A DNA stretch of 9,989 nucleotides from Chloroflexota bacterium. Its GTDB lineage: Bacteria > Chloroflexota > Limnocylindria > Limnocylindrales > CSP1-4. Location of the stretch: assembly GCA_003158495.1 (NCBI GenBank), contig PMJT01000032.1, positions 1-9,989 on the forward strand, written 5' to 3'. The notes below the pieces were generated by a model. It saw only the letters and a list, made by a program, of their open reading frames with translations, made no database searches and had not been told where the DNA came from. Numbering within the stretch: position 1 is the stretch's first letter; every line of letters begins with the position of its first letter. Below are positions 1 to 6,389 of this stretch, piece by piece. A program made the position numbers and the translations under genes.

Positions 1-1
1 T

Positions 2-529
2 AGGAAGTACCTGGCCCAGGTGTATAGCTACGCTTTCTACGAACTCCGCGACCACCACGCGGCAGAGGACGCAACCGAGCGGGTCTTCATGCAGGCCCTG
101 GCCGGTCTGCCCCGATTCGAGGAGCGGGTCGATGCCTTCATCGCCTCGCGCGCGCCGCTGACCGAGGACGAGTCGGCGGAAATCTCCACGTTCCGCGTCT
201 GGCTTTTCCGGATCGCGCGCAACGTCATCGCCAACGAACGGCGACGCGATTGGCGCCGCCCAATCTCGCCGCTCGAGGATGCCGCCGAGTTGTCCGCGCC
301 GGATGACGTGGTCGATGCCGCGGCTGCCCGCGAGACGATCAGTGCCGCGTGGCAGGCCGTCGCGCGCCTGCCGGAGGATCGCCGCCGGGCTGTCATCCTG
401 CGCTTCGTCGACGAGATGTCCACCACGGAGATCGCCGCCGTCCTGGACCGCTCGGAGGGTGCGGTCCGCGTCCTCCTGCACCGCGCCCTGCGCTCGGTCG
501 CGGAAGACCTCCGCGGCGGGCTGAACTGA
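2..529 (+). CDS. ECF-type sigma-70 family RNA polymerase sigma factor (5' truncated)
   Basis: This is a probable alternative sigma factor that would direct RNA polymerase to a specific promoter set. The reading frame is open to the left edge: codons before the GTG at 20 read RKYLAQ, which fits sigma region 2, so the real start lies outside the window and GTG 20 is unlikely to be the start. Region 2 is seen as DHHAAEDATERVF (about 50-88) and, after an insertion of about 24 residues (119-190), as FRVWLFRIARNVIANERRR (191-247). Region 4 (about 356-510) contains LPEDRRRAVILRF and a helix-turn-helix, STTEIAAVLDRSEGAVRVLLHRA. This two-domain layout is that of ECF or short sigma-70 factors. The stop overlaps the next start (TGATG), pairing it with a membrane protein that is probably its anti-sigma factor. 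Its regulon cannot be read from the window. Confidence 0.88.
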   Translation, partial: RKYLAQVYSYAFYELRDHHAAEDATERVFMQALAGLPRFEERVDAFIASRAPLTEDESAEISTFRVWLFRIARNVIANERRRDWRRPISPLEDAAELSAPDDVVDAAAARETISAAWQAVARLPEDRRRAVILRFVDEMSTTEIAAVLDRSEGAVRVLLHRALRSVAEDLRGGLN

Positions 530-1194
530 TGCTCGGCCACGGGCCGCGCGACGCCCGCAGAACGTCGCGATACCTGGACGGCCTCATGGCCGCCGACGAG
601 CGGCGCGCCGCCGAGACGCCGGCCGACACCGACCTGGATCCCGCGATAAGGTTTGCCGCCGGTGAGTTGCGCGCCGGACTGGTTCGTGTCCATCCCTCGT
701 TCCGGTTCGAGGAATCGCTATCGGCGCGGCTCGCGGCCGGCGCCGCCAGGCTCCGGGCCGGCCTTCCGATCGAGACCGTCGCGGTCACCGGGCCGGGCAC
801 CGTTTCGCCCTTTCGCGGCCGTTCCGCCATCGGCGCCGCCTCGTCGGCCGTGGCTTCGGCCGTGGCCCTGGCCGGCCCCGAAGTAGCCGGGACGACGCCT
901 GGCGCCGATCCGGCTAACGTATCTGGTACTCAGTCACGCGCCTTGTGGCCCGCGGATGCACTCCGCCGCTTCCCGGAAATGGCCGCGCGCCCGTCGCGAC
1001 CTCTCATCGTGGGCGGCGTCGGAGTGGCATCGGCGGCCATATCCATTGGCGCCGTCTACGTCGCCTGGCGGCACTCTCACCCGGCTCCCGGCCTGATGGG
1101 TCGGGCGGCGCGGGCGGCCCACGATCGGACGGGGCACTCGGGCCACGGCCGCCGATCTGGGGTCATCAACGGAATCCTTGGGGTTGTGTCCTGA
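529..1194 (+). CDS. Single-pass membrane protein, probable anti-sigma factor
   Basis: A 221-residue protein with no family I can name firmly. It starts at an ATG sharing one base with the sigma factor stop; longer upstream starts would lie inside the sigma gene. The N-terminal part (residues 1 to about 75) is charged and looks helical, beginning with RYLDGLMAADERRAAE. The middle is Ala/Gly/Pro-rich and low in complexity. One hydrophobic segment (about 159-180, starting LIVGGVGVASAAIS) is a likely membrane span, followed by a short basic, His/Arg-rich tail. There is no cysteine at all, so it is not a zinc-binding (HxxxCxxC) anti-sigma factor. The position directly after an ECF sigma gene, with coupled translation and a single span, supports an anti-sigma role by inference; the sequence alone does not prove it. 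Its stop overlaps the accD start, again as TGATG. Confidence 0.6.
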   Translation: MLGHGPRDARRTSRYLDGLMAADERRAAETPADTDLDPAIRFAAGELRAGLVRVHPSFRFEESLSARLAAGAARLRAGLPIETVAVTGPGTVSPFRGRSAIGAASSAVASAVALAGPEVAGTTPGADPANVSGTQSRALWPADALRRFPEMAARPSRPLIVGGVGVASAAISIGAVYVAWRHSHPAPGLMGRAARAAHDRTGHSGHGRRSGVINGILGVVS

Positions 1195-2171
1195 TGCCGG
1201 TTCGACTGCCTTTCCGACCACGCCGCGACGCATATCCGCCGGACCTGTGGACCAAGTGTCCCGGTTGCGCGGAAATGCTCTTCAACAAGCAGCTGGACAA
1301 GTCGCTGCGCGTCTGCCCGCATTGCGGCCATCACTTCCGCATCCCGGCGAAGACGCGCATCGAACAGCTCGTCGATAGCGGCTCGTTCATCGAGCGCGAC
1401 TCGGATCTCTCGCCGGTCGACGCCCTCGGCTTCGTGGATCTGAAGGCGTACCCGGACCGGCTCATGGCAGCCCAGCTCTCCACTGGCCTGCGCGACGCGG
1501 CCGTGTGGGGCATCGGCAACATCGGCGGCCGCCCCGTCTCGATGTGCGTCATGGACTTCGGCTTCATCGGCGGCTCGATGGGTTCAGTCGTGGGCGAGAA
1601 GGTCGCTCGTGCCGGAGAGGCCGCGATCGCGGACCGGATCCCGCTGATCATCATCTCCTCCTCGGGCGGCGCCCGAATGCAGGAGGGCACGTATTCGCTG
1701 ATGCAGCTGGTCAAGACAATGGGCGTCGTGGAACGAGTGAAGGCGGCCCGTGTGCCGTTCATCTCGGTCATGACGGATCCCACAACCGGCGGCGTCTTCG
1801 CCTCGTTCGCGGTCGTGGGCGACGTCAACCTGGCCGAGCCCAACGCCCTGATCCGCTTCGCCGGGGACCGCGTCTCCTCCGGGACGATCAGCGAGGAACT
1901 GCCGGCTGGCTACGCCCGGGCCGAGTTCTGGTTCAGCCACGGCTTCGTGGACCGGATAGTCGCCCGGGCACACCTGCGCGACGAGATCATCGCCCTGCTC
2001 GGCTTCCTGATCGCGCCGCCGCTCAACGGTTCAGCCGAAACACCGCAGGCGCCCGTATCCCGGCCGCGCTCCTTCCTCTCGGCCCTCACCGGGGCCCTGA
2101 CCGGGGAGAACGTCGCCGAGTCACACAACGGCGAGACCGGCGCGTCTCGCGGGGAGGCTCCCCGTGGTTGA
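1194..2171 (+). CDS. accD: Acetyl-CoA carboxylase carboxyltransferase subunit beta
   Basis: The beta subunit of the carboxyltransferase half of acetyl-CoA carboxylase, a cytoplasmic enzyme. With AccA it moves the carboxyl group from carboxybiotin to acetyl-CoA, giving malonyl-CoA. It has 325 residues, slightly longer than the roughly 304 of E. coli. The N-terminal zinc ribbon is complete: C22-x2-C25-x15-C41-x2-C44. The crotonase-like core carries SSSGGARMQEG (155-165) and then TDPTTGGVFASFAVVGD, IRFAGDRV and ELPAGYARAEF, all typical of AccD. The last 45 or so residues are a Pro/Ser/Gly-rich tail outside the usual domain. The chosen start is the ATG sharing a base with the preceding stop; it places the zinc ribbon at the normal distance from the N terminus. 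The 3' end overlaps accA by 8 nt. Confidence 0.97.
   Translation: MPVRLPFRPRRDAYPPDLWTKCPGCAEMLFNKQLDKSLRVCPHCGHHFRIPAKTRIEQLVDSGSFIERDSDLSPVDALGFVDLKAYPDRLMAAQLSTGLRDAAVWGIGNIGGRPVSMCVMDFGFIGGSMGSVVGEKVARAGEAAIADRIPLIIISSSGGARMQEGTYSLMQLVKTMGVVERVKAARVPFISVMTDPTTGGVFASFAVVGDVNLAEPNALIRFAGDRVSSGTISEELPAGYARAEFWFSHGFVDRIVARAHLRDEIIALLGFLIAPPLNGSAETPQAPVSRPRSFLSALTGALTGENVAESHNGETGASRGEAPRG
2148..2166 (+). promoter_or_regulatory. Hairpin covering the accA ribosome binding site and start codon
   Basis: The RNA can form an 8-bp stem closed by a GGC loop: 2148-2155 pairs with 2159-2166 (C-G, G-U, C-G, four G-C, A-U). The 5' arm and loop contain the purine-rich GGGGAGG that would be the accA Shine-Dalgarno, and the 3' arm ends in the accA GTG start (2164-2166). 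The hairpin lies wholly within the last codons of accD, so ribosomes finishing accD would open it. This would couple AccA synthesis to AccD synthesis. The pairing is read directly; the function is inferred, and GC-rich DNA produces such palindromes by chance at some rate. Confidence 0.5.
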
Positions 2172-3144
2172 CAGACTGCTCGGCCGAAGCCACGGCGATG
2201 GCCAGCCGGAGAATCCCAACGCGGCGGTCTGGGCCCACGTCCAGCAGGCCCGAAACCTCAAGCGCCCCCATACGCTCGAACTGCTCAAGGCCATGGCCGA
2301 TGAGTTCGTCGAGTTGCACGGTGATCGCCTCTTCGGCGACGACTCGGCCATCGTGGCCGGCCTGGCAAGGATTTCCGGCCGCCGGATCGTAGTCATCGGC
2401 TTCCAGAAGGGCCAGGACACCGAGGAGAACATCCGCCGCAATTTCGGCCTGCCCCATCCCGAGGGCTACCGCAAGGCGATGCGGGTCATGGAGCTGGCCG
2501 AGCGATACGGGATGCCGATCCTGACCTTCGTTGACGTGCAGGGCGCCTTCCCCGGTGCCGCTGCCGAAGAGCGCGGCATCGCCGAGGCCATCGCCAGGTC
2601 CGTAGGGCTCATGACCCGGCTGCGGACGCCGATCGTCGTCGTCATCACAGGTGAAGGCGGCTCCGGCGGCGCGCTCGGTCTCGCCGTCGGCGACGTGGTT
2701 CTCGCCCTCGAGAACTCGATCTACTCGGTCATCAGCCCGGAGGGCTGCGCCTCGATCCTGTGGCGTTCTTCCGACCAGAGCCAGGCTGCTGCCGTTGCCA
2801 TGAAGGTCACGGCCGGCGAGCAGGTCGAACTCGGTGTCGTCGATGCCGTCATTCCGGAGCCGGGCGAAGGCGCCCATACGGATCCGGCCGAGACGGCCAG
2901 GCTGGTTCGTGACGTCGTTCTCGAGCGGCTCGACGTGCTTGGCCGGCTCTCGCTCGACGACCTCGTCGAGGCCCGTTTCAAGCGCTATCGGGCCTACGGC
3001 CCATATACCGTGGCAGAGCGGCCGGCGGCGCCGCCCGAGCGTGTCGGCATCACCGACAGGCTTCGCGGCCTGCTGACCAAGCCGACCATGCCGCCCTTCC
3101 CTGGAACCCGGCGAACCGGCCCGTCCGGCCGCGAGGAGGTGTAG
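2164..3144 (+). CDS. accA: Acetyl-CoA carboxylase carboxyltransferase subunit alpha
   Basis: The alpha subunit of the carboxyltransferase, partner of AccD in an alpha2beta2 complex making malonyl-CoA. It has 326 residues, close to the E. coli length. It starts at GTG 2164, overlapping accD by 8 nt, with GGGGAGG just upstream. The N-terminal helical region (AVWAHVQQARNLKRPHTLE) is followed by FVELHGDRLFGDD and then the crotonase core: FPGAAAEERGIAEAIA, GEGGSGGALG (163-172) with the glycines of the oxyanion region, and YSVISPEGCASILWRS. The DTPGAYPG motif of the E. coli enzyme reads DVQGAFPG here (124-131); the third position is known to vary in other bacteria. The C-terminal 35 or so residues are a variable basic, Pro-rich tail. 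Three bases separate the stop from the next gene, whose GAGGAGGT ribosome binding site (3133-3140) lies within the last accA codons. Confidence 0.97.
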   Translation: MVDRLLGRSHGDGQPENPNAAVWAHVQQARNLKRPHTLELLKAMADEFVELHGDRLFGDDSAIVAGLARISGRRIVVIGFQKGQDTEENIRRNFGLPHPEGYRKAMRVMELAERYGMPILTFVDVQGAFPGAAAEERGIAEAIARSVGLMTRLRTPIVVVITGEGGSGGALGLAVGDVVLALENSIYSVISPEGCASILWRSSDQSQAAAVAMKVTAGEQVELGVVDAVIPEPGEGAHTDPAETARLVRDVVLERLDVLGRLSLDDLVEARFKRYRAYGPYTVAERPAAPPERVGITDRLRGLLTKPTMPPFPGTRRTGPSGREEV

Positions 3145-3147
3145 GCG

Positions 3148-3780
3148 ATGCCAACCCGAGAAGACGCTCCTGCGGGCGAGGCTCCTGCGGGCGGCGGAGC
3201 CGATTCGCGGGCGTCCCTCCAGACTCGTCGAAACCACGAAGCTATCGCTCGCCTGGCGGACGATCTCCTGCCCGCTCTGATCGCCAAGCTGGCGTCCAGC
3301 GGCCTGGGCGAGATCGAGGTCCGCGAGGGCGGCTGGAAGGCCCGGCTGCGGATGCCCGCCGTGGCAGCGGTCCCGGCCGCCAGGGCCGCCGAGAGCCATG
3401 CTGCCCACGGCACCGCCCGCGCCGCCGCCGGCCATAGCCGGACGGAGGACCGCGATCGCCGTCTTCGCCCCGAGCCAGAAGTGGTCGAGGAGCCCGGCAG
3501 GGTCGCGGCCAAGTCCCCGGCCGTCGGCATCTACAGCCCGCGCCGCGACCTGGTCGTCGGCATGCGCGTCCGCGCCGGCGACAGGATCGGCTCGGTCAAC
3601 GTTCTTGGCGTGGGGCAGGACGTGGTCTCGCCGGTGGACGGCGTGGTCGGCTCGAGCCTGGCCGAGGCCGGCGAGGCCGTCGAATACGGGCAGGATCTCG
3701 TCCGCATCGAGCTGCCGGAACGGATCCCCGCTACCGAACCCGGTGCCCCTGCGCAGGTTGCCGTGGCGGGCAAGGCCTGA
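3148..3780 (+). CDS. BCCP-like protein lacking the biotin-acceptor lysine
   Basis: A 210-residue paralogue of biotin carboxyl carrier protein that cannot be biotinylated at the usual place. After a disordered Ala/Gly-rich start, residues about 28-70 show the BCCP N-terminal pattern (helix, then GLGEIEVREGGWKARLRM). An Ala/Pro/Arg-rich linker follows, and about 125-190 resembles a biotinyl/lipoyl barrel ending GEAVEYGQDLVRIEL. In ungapped alignment to the usual hairpin (EAMKLMNEIEADRSGTV) it reads NVLGVGQDVVSPVDGVV, so Gly154 replaces the lysine and Met is also lost; no lysine is nearby, so lipoylation is also unlikely. The 'thumb' loop of bacterial BCCPs looks shortened. It stands where accB normally stands, before accC, joined by TGATG. 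A structural or regulatory role in carboxylase, like plant BADC proteins, is my inference. The start ATG has a strong GAGGAGGT site. Confidence 0.8.
   Translation: MPTREDAPAGEAPAGGGADSRASLQTRRNHEAIARLADDLLPALIAKLASSGLGEIEVREGGWKARLRMPAVAAVPAARAAESHAAHGTARAAAGHSRTEDRDRRLRPEPEVVEEPGRVAAKSPAVGIYSPRRDLVVGMRVRAGDRIGSVNVLGVGQDVVSPVDGVVGSSLAEAGEAVEYGQDLVRIELPERIPATEPGAPAQVAVAGKA
3166..3193 (+). repeat. Short in-frame direct repeat
   Basis: A 13-base unit (GCTCCTGCGGGCG) occurs at 3166-3178 and again at 3181-3193, spaced by a 15-base period. It keeps the reading frame and encodes APAGEAPAGG in the disordered N terminus of the BCCP-like protein. It is probably a local slippage duplication in a low-complexity segment, with no regulatory role that I can see. 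Confidence 0.6.
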
Positions 3781-5144
3781 TGTTTACCAAGATCCTGATC
3801 GCCAACCGCGGCGAGATCGCCCTTCGAGTACTGCGCGCCTGCCGGACGCTCGGCGTCGGGGCCGTCGTCGCCTACAGTGAAGCCGACCGCGACAGCCTGG
3901 CCGCCCAACTCGCCGACGAGGCGATCTGCATCGGCCCCGCCGACGCCAAGCACAGCTACCTGTCGGCGCCGGCCATCATCTCGGCCGCGGTCGTCACCGG
4001 CTGCGACGCCATCCACCCCGGTTACGGGTTCCTGTCCGAGGACGAAGGCTTCGCCGACGTCGTGCGGGCCCACGACCTCGCCTTCATCGGCCCCTCGGCC
4101 GAGGTGCTGGAGCGCTTCGCCTCCAAGGAAGCCACGCGCCGCCTGCTCGGGGCACAGGGCCTGCCGACCATTCCCGGCTCGGGGATGCTGCGCGACGAAG
4201 CCCACGCCCTGGAAGAAGCTGAGAGCATCGGCTATCCAGTCCTGATCAAGCCTTCCGCGGGTGGTGGTGGCAAAGGCATGCGCCTGGTCCGGACCCCGCG
4301 CGAGCTCGAGAGCGCGTTCAAGGTCAGCCGCTCCGAGGCCAAGGCCGGCTTCGGCGACGACGCCCTGTACCTCGAGAAGTACCTCGACGACACGCGCCAC
4401 GTCGAGATCCAGGTCGCCGTCGATCGCTTCGGCAACGCCATCCACATGGGCGACCGCGACTGCTCCGTCCAGCGTCGCCACCAGAAGATCATCGAGGAGG
4501 CGCCGAGCCCGGCCCTCTCCGACGCCGCTCGCCAGGAACTCGCCGAACGCGCTCTGCGGGCGGTGGCCGCGGCCGGCTACGAGAACCTCGGTACACTCGA
4601 GTTCCTCGTGGATTCGAAGGGCGATGCCTACTTCATCGAAATCAACTGCCGCGTCCAGGTGGAGCATCCGATCACGGAACTCCTGACCGGGATAGACATG
4701 GTGGCCCTGCAGATCAGGATCGCCGCGGGCGAGCCGCTGGGCATCACCCAGGCCGACGTCGTTCCACGCGGCCACGCGATCGAGTTCCGCATCCTGGCCG
4801 AGGACCCGGCCAAGGACTTCCGGCCGCAGGCCGGCCAGGTCGGCGCGTACCTCGCCCCGGGCGGGCCCGGCGTCCGGATGGACTCGCACATGTATCCGGG
4901 TTACGACATCCCTCCCTACTACGACTCGCTTCTCGGCAAGCTCTGCGTCTGGGCCCCTGACCGGAACCAGGCCATCGCCCGCGGCGACGCCGCTCTGCGT
5001 GAGTTGCTCGTCGACGGAGTCGTGACGAACATAGACCTGCACCGGGCCATCCTGGCCAACCAGGTCTTCATCGATGGAAAAGTGACGACGAACCTGCTCG
5101 ACCGAGTCGGCAGCGCACCGTTCGTCGCCGCCGGCAACCGCTGA
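3780..5144 (+). CDS. accC: Acetyl-CoA carboxylase biotin carboxylase subunit
   Basis: An ATP-grasp enzyme that carboxylates the biotin on BCCP using ATP and bicarbonate, the first half-reaction of acetyl-CoA carboxylase. It has 454 residues, the normal length. The N-terminal biotin carboxylase domain begins KILIANRGEIALRVLRAC and includes HPGYGFLSE. The ATP-grasp domain has the Gly-rich loop AGGGGKGMR (from residue 160), EKYLDDTRHVEIQV, and RDCSVQRRHQKIIEEAPSP with Lys236. The catalytic segment EINCRVQVEHPITE carries Glu287, Asn289 and Arg291; a Cys replaces the Thr or Ser usual at 290. The C-terminal domain has RGHAIEFRI, PPYYDSLLGKL and DGVVTNIDLH. The ATG shares one base with the preceding stop and no strong Shine-Dalgarno is visible, so translation probably re-initiates. 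A 31-nt gap with no evident signal except the fabZ ribosome site follows. Confidence 0.97.
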   Translation: MFTKILIANRGEIALRVLRACRTLGVGAVVAYSEADRDSLAAQLADEAICIGPADAKHSYLSAPAIISAAVVTGCDAIHPGYGFLSEDEGFADVVRAHDLAFIGPSAEVLERFASKEATRRLLGAQGLPTIPGSGMLRDEAHALEEAESIGYPVLIKPSAGGGGKGMRLVRTPRELESAFKVSRSEAKAGFGDDALYLEKYLDDTRHVEIQVAVDRFGNAIHMGDRDCSVQRRHQKIIEEAPSPALSDAARQELAERALRAVAAAGYENLGTLEFLVDSKGDAYFIEINCRVQVEHPITELLTGIDMVALQIRIAAGEPLGITQADVVPRGHAIEFRILAEDPAKDFRPQAGQVGAYLAPGGPGVRMDSHMYPGYDIPPYYDSLLGKLCVWAPDRNQAIARGDAALRELLVDGVVTNIDLHRAILANQVFIDGKVTTNLLDRVGSAPFVAAGNR

Positions 5145-5175
5145 GCCGCCGCCCACCGCCACCAGGAGCGCCCGA

Positions 5176-5646
5176 GTGACCGAGACCGCGACCAACGAGC
5201 CAATCCTCACGACCCGCCAGATCGAACAGCTGATGCCGCATCGCTGGCCGTTCCTTCTCGTCGACCGGATCGTCGAGTACGACGTGGAGGCCAAGCGGAT
5301 CGTCGGCATCAAGTCCGTGACGGCGACCGAGTGGTTCTTCCAGGGCCACTTTCCCGGTCAGCCGATCATGCCGGGTGTGCTCCAGATCGAGGCCCTGGCC
5401 CAGACCATGGGAATCTACGTGGCCCAGCAACCGGGCTTCGGCGATCGGCTCGGCCTGTTCGCGTCGATCGAGGAATGCCGCTTCAAGCACATCGTCACTC
5501 CGGGCGATCAGCTCCGACTGGAAGTGACGATGGAGCGCCTCGGCAGCAAGTACGGACGTGGCCATGCCGTCGCAACGGTGGACGGCGAGATTGCCTGCGA
5601 GGCGACGCTGGCCTTCATCATCGCCCCGGCGAGCGCCCTCCGCTGA
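5176..5646 (+). CDS. fabZ: 3-hydroxyacyl-ACP dehydratase FabZ
   Basis: A hot-dog fold dehydratase that removes water from 3-hydroxyacyl-ACP to give trans-2-enoyl-ACP in each elongation cycle. It has 156 residues, close to the family norm. Signature segments are LMPHRWPFLLVDRI near the N terminus and FFQGHFPGQPIMPGVLQIEALAQ. These hold catalytic His58 and Glu72, 14 residues apart as in E. coli FabZ (His54/Glu68). The segment CRFKHIVTPGDQL is also typical. FabA, the isomerising relative, has Asp in place of the Glu, so FabZ is preferred. The GTG start has AGGAG (5164-5168) about 7 nt upstream, in the short gap after accC. The stop overlaps the following gene (TGATG). Confidence 0.96.
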   Translation: MTETATNEPILTTRQIEQLMPHRWPFLLVDRIVEYDVEAKRIVGIKSVTATEWFFQGHFPGQPIMPGVLQIEALAQTMGIYVAQQPGFGDRLGLFASIEECRFKHIVTPGDQLRLEVTMERLGSKYGRGHAVATVDGEIACEATLAFIIAPASALR

Positions 5647-6389
5647 TGGTGCGCATCGCAGCGCTCTCGGACGTACACGGCAACCTGCCGGCCCTCGAAG
5701 CCGTGCACAAGGCCGTCAATGCCGCTCGCCCGGACTTCGTGGCGATCTGCGGCGACCTCGTCTTCAACGGCCCGGACCCGGCCGGCACGCTGGCCCTCAT
5801 CCAGGAGTTGCAGCGTGCCGGGGCCTTCATCACGCTCGGCAACACGGACGTCGCAGTCGCCGACGGCGATTTCACTGCGGCGTTCCCGTGGTTCACGGAA
5901 GGCGCCCCGGACTCTTACCAGCTGGCCGCTGAATGGGCTCGCGACCAGATCGGCGACGACGGCATCGACTTCCTGCGCCGACTCCCGTCCGAGCGACGGC
6001 TGCGCGTCGGGGATGACCTTGTCCTGTTCTGCCACGCGTCGCCCGGGTCGCTGACCAACGGGCTGGGCGCAGACCTGGATCCCGTCGTGACAATCGATCG
6101 CGTCAGCGGAACGGACGCGAAGGTCATCGTCTGCGGCCACACGCATCTTCCCGAGGTCCGCGAAGTCGGCTGGCGGACGATCGTCAACGACGGCAGCGCC
6201 GGCTACGTTTTCGACGGCGATCCCACGGCCAGCTGGGCCTTGATCGAGATAGACGACGACGGCGTCAGGGCCGAAATCCACCGCACTAACTACGACGTCA
6301 TGGCCGCCGCGAATGCAGTCTCTGCCCGCGGCCTGCCCGGCGACGTCTATCGCGCGGCCACAATCCGTACTGGGAAGTTGGTTCGATGA
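5646..6389 (+). CDS. Calcineurin-like metallophosphoesterase (YfcE-like)
   Basis: A predicted two-metal phosphoesterase of 247 residues, probably cytoplasmic because no signal peptide or membrane span is seen. The family motifs occur in order: SDVHGN (Asp9, His11), CGDLVFNGP (Asp37), GNTD (Asn66), CHAS (His130) and CGHTHLPE (His165, His167). These would supply the metal ligands of a Metallophos_2 domain. In GNTD, Thr67 replaces the His of the common GNHD motif, a variant found in some subfamilies and possibly affecting which esters are cleaved. The substrate cannot be told from sequence; members act on phosphodiesters, phosphoproteins or nucleotides. The gene is sandwiched with overlaps on both sides (TGATG with fabZ, ATGA with fabF), so it is co-translated with fatty acid synthesis genes. 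A link to acyl-carrier-protein or phospholipid turnover is speculation. Confidence 0.88.
   Translation: MVRIAALSDVHGNLPALEAVHKAVNAARPDFVAICGDLVFNGPDPAGTLALIQELQRAGAFITLGNTDVAVADGDFTAAFPWFTEGAPDSYQLAAEWARDQIGDDGIDFLRRLPSERRLRVGDDLVLFCHASPGSLTNGLGADLDPVVTIDRVSGTDAKVIVCGHTHLPEVREVGWRTIVNDGSAGYVFDGDPTASWALIEIDDDGVRAEIHRTNYDVMAAANAVSARGLPGDVYRAATIRTGKLVR

Noticed and set aside
20..22. GTG as the start of the sigma factor
   Set aside because: The frame is open back to the window edge and its upstream codons (RKYLAQ) fit sigma region 2, so the true start is outside.
349..528. Upstream start for the membrane protein gene
   Set aside because: It would overlap 60 codons of the sigma factor. The ATG at 529 forms the same stop/start overlap seen at other junctions.
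945..1193. Upstream start for accD
   Set aside because: It would add 83 Arg/Gly/Pro-rich residues overlapping the membrane protein gene. ATG 1194 gives normal spacing to the zinc ribbon.
2086..3435. 449-residue open frame on the minus strand
   Set aside because: It is antisense to accA, with low-complexity translation and no motif.
3580..3660. Frameshift or sequencing error as the cause of the missing biotin motif
   Set aside because: The segment keeps one frame and aligns without gaps to other BCCPs on both sides of the motif, with hydrophobic positions and the closing Gly-Val kept. Neither other frame restores EAMK.
3531..5312. 593-residue open frame on the minus strand
   Set aside because: It lies opposite accC, the end of the BCCP-like gene and the start of fabZ, whose protein motifs are unmistakable. 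Long antisense frames are expected in high-GC coding DNA, and its translation shows no recognisable family.
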